From an uncultured Actinomycetes bacterium (GTDB lineage: Bacteria > Actinomycetota > Acidimicrobiia > Acidimicrobiales > Microtrichaceae): DNA of 8,020 nt. The notes under the pieces were generated by a model, which did not search any database, was not told where the DNA came from, and saw only the letters and a list, made by a program, of their open reading frames with translations. This document shows, in pieces, positions 6,591 to 8,020 of the stretch. Position 1 is the first letter of the stretch, and each line of letters starts with the position of its first letter. The DNA lies in NCBI GenBank assembly GCA_903941145.1, contig CAJANQ010000504.1, forward strand, positions 1 through 8,020. The letters are read 5' to 3'. A program made the translations under genes and the position numbers.

Positions 6591-7246
6591 CTAGGTGTAG
6601 AAGGGGTTCTCGCCGGCCGAGTGGTCGGTGGCGTCGATGACTTCCTTGACCTCGGGCAGGTTGTCGATGATCTCCTTGGGATGCCCTCCTGGAGGGTCGC
6701 CGCGCTGAGCGAGCAGCCCTGACAGCCACCGCCCATCTTCACGTAGACGTTCTGCTCGTCGTCGACGCCGACCAGCTCGGCAAACCCGCCGTGTGCCGCC
6801 AGGCCGGGGTTGATGTGCTCGGCCAACAGGGTCGCCACCTTGTCGGGCAGCTCGCCGGTCAGCTCGACGCTGATGCCTGCGAGCGGGTCGGGCCGGTTGG
6901 GGTTGCGGATGACCAGGCCGGTCTGTCCGGCGGTCTTGGGCATGTCGAGGGCGGCACCGGACAGCTGCTCGAGCGAGTCCTCCGGCACGGCCACCGTGAG
7001 GGCGCCGTCGCCGACCGTGTAGACGAGGTGGCCCTCGGCCAGGTCGGCCACCGGCTCGAATCCCAGGTCGTAGGTGAACTCCGCACCACGGATCCCGGTG
7101 ATGGCCACCCGCAGCAGGAGTGACTCGGGGTCGGGCTCCTCGGCACGGATGCCGAGCACCGTCCCGAGGGCGGCGTCGGTCACGTCCATCACGACGGCGG
7201 GGGTCCCGGTCTCGTCAGCGGCGTCGGGGGTCTCGGTGGCGCTCAT
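6591..7246 (-). pseudogene. nfuA: NfuA-like Fe-S cluster carrier, single-base frameshift
   Basis: This is an Nfu-type protein with the E. coli NfuA layout, which carries [4Fe-4S] clusters to target enzymes. Residues about 18-115 resemble an A-type (HesB/IscA-like) domain with no cysteines, the degenerate form seen in NfuA. The Nfu domain follows from about 133, with HGGFAELVGV (152-161) and the cluster-binding MGGGCQGCS (171-179; Cys175, Cys178). After Ile189 (6680-6682) the frame changes. Reading on in that frame gives a Pro/Arg/Ser/Thr-rich tail antisense to dxs, ending at 6455. Moving one base restores a typical ending: KEIIDNLPEV, then DATDHSAGENPFYT and a TAG at 6591-6593. One missing base at 6678-6680 explains it, and the restored protein is 218 residues. 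The downstream part has not decayed, so this is a recent mutation or a sequence error. The cluster-binding cysteines precede the break. The ATG at 7246 lies one base after a strong hairpin. Confidence 0.88.
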
Positions 7247-7247
7247 A

Positions 7248-7273
7248 ATTTCCACCACCGTAGTAGTGGAAAT
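7248..7273 (-). promoter_or_regulatory. UNCG-capped hairpin just upstream of nfuA
   Basis: In the minus-strand RNA, an 11-pair stem forms between ATTTCCACTAC and GTGGTGGAAAT, closed by a C(UACG)G tetraloop, one of the exceptionally stable UNCG class. The only non-Watson-Crick pair is G-U in minus RNA but would be C-A in plus RNA, and the UNCG cap also exists only on minus, so function in minus RNA is favoured. The hairpin ends one base before the nfuA ATG and covers its GGTGG/GGAA ribosome-binding region. It starts 10 bases after the ABC-F stop. TACGGT within it also matches TANNNT about ten bases before the ATG. Options are a terminator for the ABC-F gene, a translation-control hairpin for nfuA, or a palindromic operator over a promoter. 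Confidence 0.55.
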
Positions 7274-7283
7274 ACCCCGATGA

Positions 7284-8020
7284 CTAGGCGTCGCCCAGGT
7301 CGAGACCCATCTCCTCGGCCTCTGCGGCCAGCTCGAGCCACGACTCCTCGACCGTCGCCAGCTCGTCGGCCACCTTGGCCAGCTCGGCCGCCACGACGGC
7401 CAGCCGCTCGTGGTCCGACCCGGCGGCGGCAAGCTCGGCCGAGAGTTCGTCGTGGCGGGCCTGCTCCCCCGCCAGCGCACGCGCCGCGGCCCGGAGCTGG
7501 TGGCGCACCGTGGAGGGGCTGCGGCGCGAGCCCTTCGGGGCCGCAGCCGCGGGGCGGTCCTTCGCCGGGGTGCTGGTCGACCCGGCCGCTGCGGCCGGGG
7601 CCTGGCCAGTGGCCGCCAGGCGACGGCGTCCGTGCACCAGCTGCCGCTCCGCCTCGTAGGCGGCGTACCCGCCCGGCCGACGACCGGCCGACGACCCGTC
7701 GAGCACCAGCACGTCGGCCACGGTGCGCTCAAGGAACGCCCGGTCGTGGCTCACGACCACGAGCGCACCCGGCCACTCCTCCAGGAAGTCCTCGAGCTGG
7801 CGGAGCGTGTCCAGGTCCAGGTCGTTGGTGGGCTCGTCGAGGAGCAGCACGTTGGGCCGCTCCACCAGCGTGAGCAGCAGCTGGAGCCGACGGCGCTCGC
7901 CGCCGGACAGGAGTCCGACCGGCGCCCACTGCGCGTCGCCGTCGAACCAGAACGCCTCCAGCAGTGCGGCGTCCACCCAGTCGGCCTCCCGGTGCCCGCC
8001 GGTGATGGCGTCGCGGACCC
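7284..8020 (-). CDS. ABC-F family ATPase, Uup-like, C-terminal part
   Basis: The gene runs off the right edge; 244 C-terminal residues are visible, so the true start is outside the window. ABC-F proteins are soluble twin-ATPase factors that act on ribosomes rather than membrane transporters. The visible part is the second nucleotide-binding domain, with signature LSGGERRRLQLL (7852-7910 region), Walker B LLLDEPTNDLDLDTL, and the switch histidine in VVVSHDRAFLER. Walker A is beyond the edge. After the domain comes an Ala/Pro/Gly/Thr-rich linker. A charged, Leu/Ala/Glu-rich helix follows, probably a coiled coil, ending in EESWLELAAEAEEMG, as in the C-terminal domain of Uup. Uup is linked to ribosome and DNA branched-intermediate metabolism in E. 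coli. An antibiotic-protection ABC-F is possible but less likely given this C-terminal coiled coil. The stop is 37 bp upstream of nfuA on the same strand. Confidence 0.9.
   Translation of the reverse strand, partial: VRDAITGGHREADWVDAALLEAFWFDGDAQWAPVGLLSGGERRRLQLLLTLVERPNVLLLDEPTNDLDLDTLRQLEDFLEEWPGALVVVSHDRAFLERTVADVLVLDGSSAGRRPGGYAAYEAERQLVHGRRRLAATGQAPAAAAGSTSTPAKDRPAAAAPKGSRRSPSTVRHQLRAAARALAGEQARHDELSAELAAAGSDHERLAVVAAELAKVADELATVEESWLELAAEAEEMGLDLGDA

Overview
The window is uniformly GC-rich with strong G/C preference at third codon positions. Its genes have an actinobacterial flavour: an Arr-type rifamycin ADP-ribosyltransferase, a DXS with the 'ENSHAST' signature, GTG starts, and TANNNT -10-like boxes very close to start codons. 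I read it as the chromosome of an actinomycete. A deep lineage such as Acidimicrobiia is possible, but that placement is only an impression. There is no sign of phage, transposon, CRISPR array, tRNA or rRNA.

Layout, left to right. Bases 1-96 hold no recognisable gene. On the minus strand, arr (97-558) lies just downstream of tldD (584-1978), probably in one transcript. An 85-bp divergent gap separates tldD from a plus-strand hotdog-fold thioesterase (2064-2441) that keeps the FlK catalytic triad spacing. The thioesterase converges on an alpha/beta hydrolase (2520-3392, minus) across a highly structured 78-bp gap. A second divergent gap of 81 bp, containing a 13-bp palindrome, leads to a multipass flippase-like membrane protein (3474-4652, plus). 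This is followed 66 bp later by dxs (4719-6569, plus). dxs converges on a frameshifted nfuA-like Fe-S carrier gene (6591-7246, minus). An ABC-F ATPase of Uup type (7284 to beyond 8020, minus) lies upstream of nfuA, with a near-perfect hairpin in the gap.

How the genes fit together. DXS makes 1-deoxy-D-xylulose 5-phosphate, the entry to MEP-pathway isoprenoids. The late MEP enzymes IspG and IspH are Fe-S proteins, so an Nfu-type cluster carrier next door is thematically compatible, though the two genes are convergent and not co-transcribed. The membrane protein upstream of dxs belongs to a family with several members that handle lipid or polyprenyl-linked substrates, so a link to isoprenoid lipids is possible but unproven. 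arr and tldD form an unusual pair: an antibiotic-modifying enzyme behind a metalloprotease subunit whose usual partner, TldE/PmbA, is not in the window.

I do not see a clear new multi-gene system. The items most worth a second look are the UNCG-capped hairpin immediately before the nfuA start codon, the clean single-base frameshift in nfuA, the folded convergent intergenic region at 2449-2497, and the two divergent promoter regions with symmetric elements.
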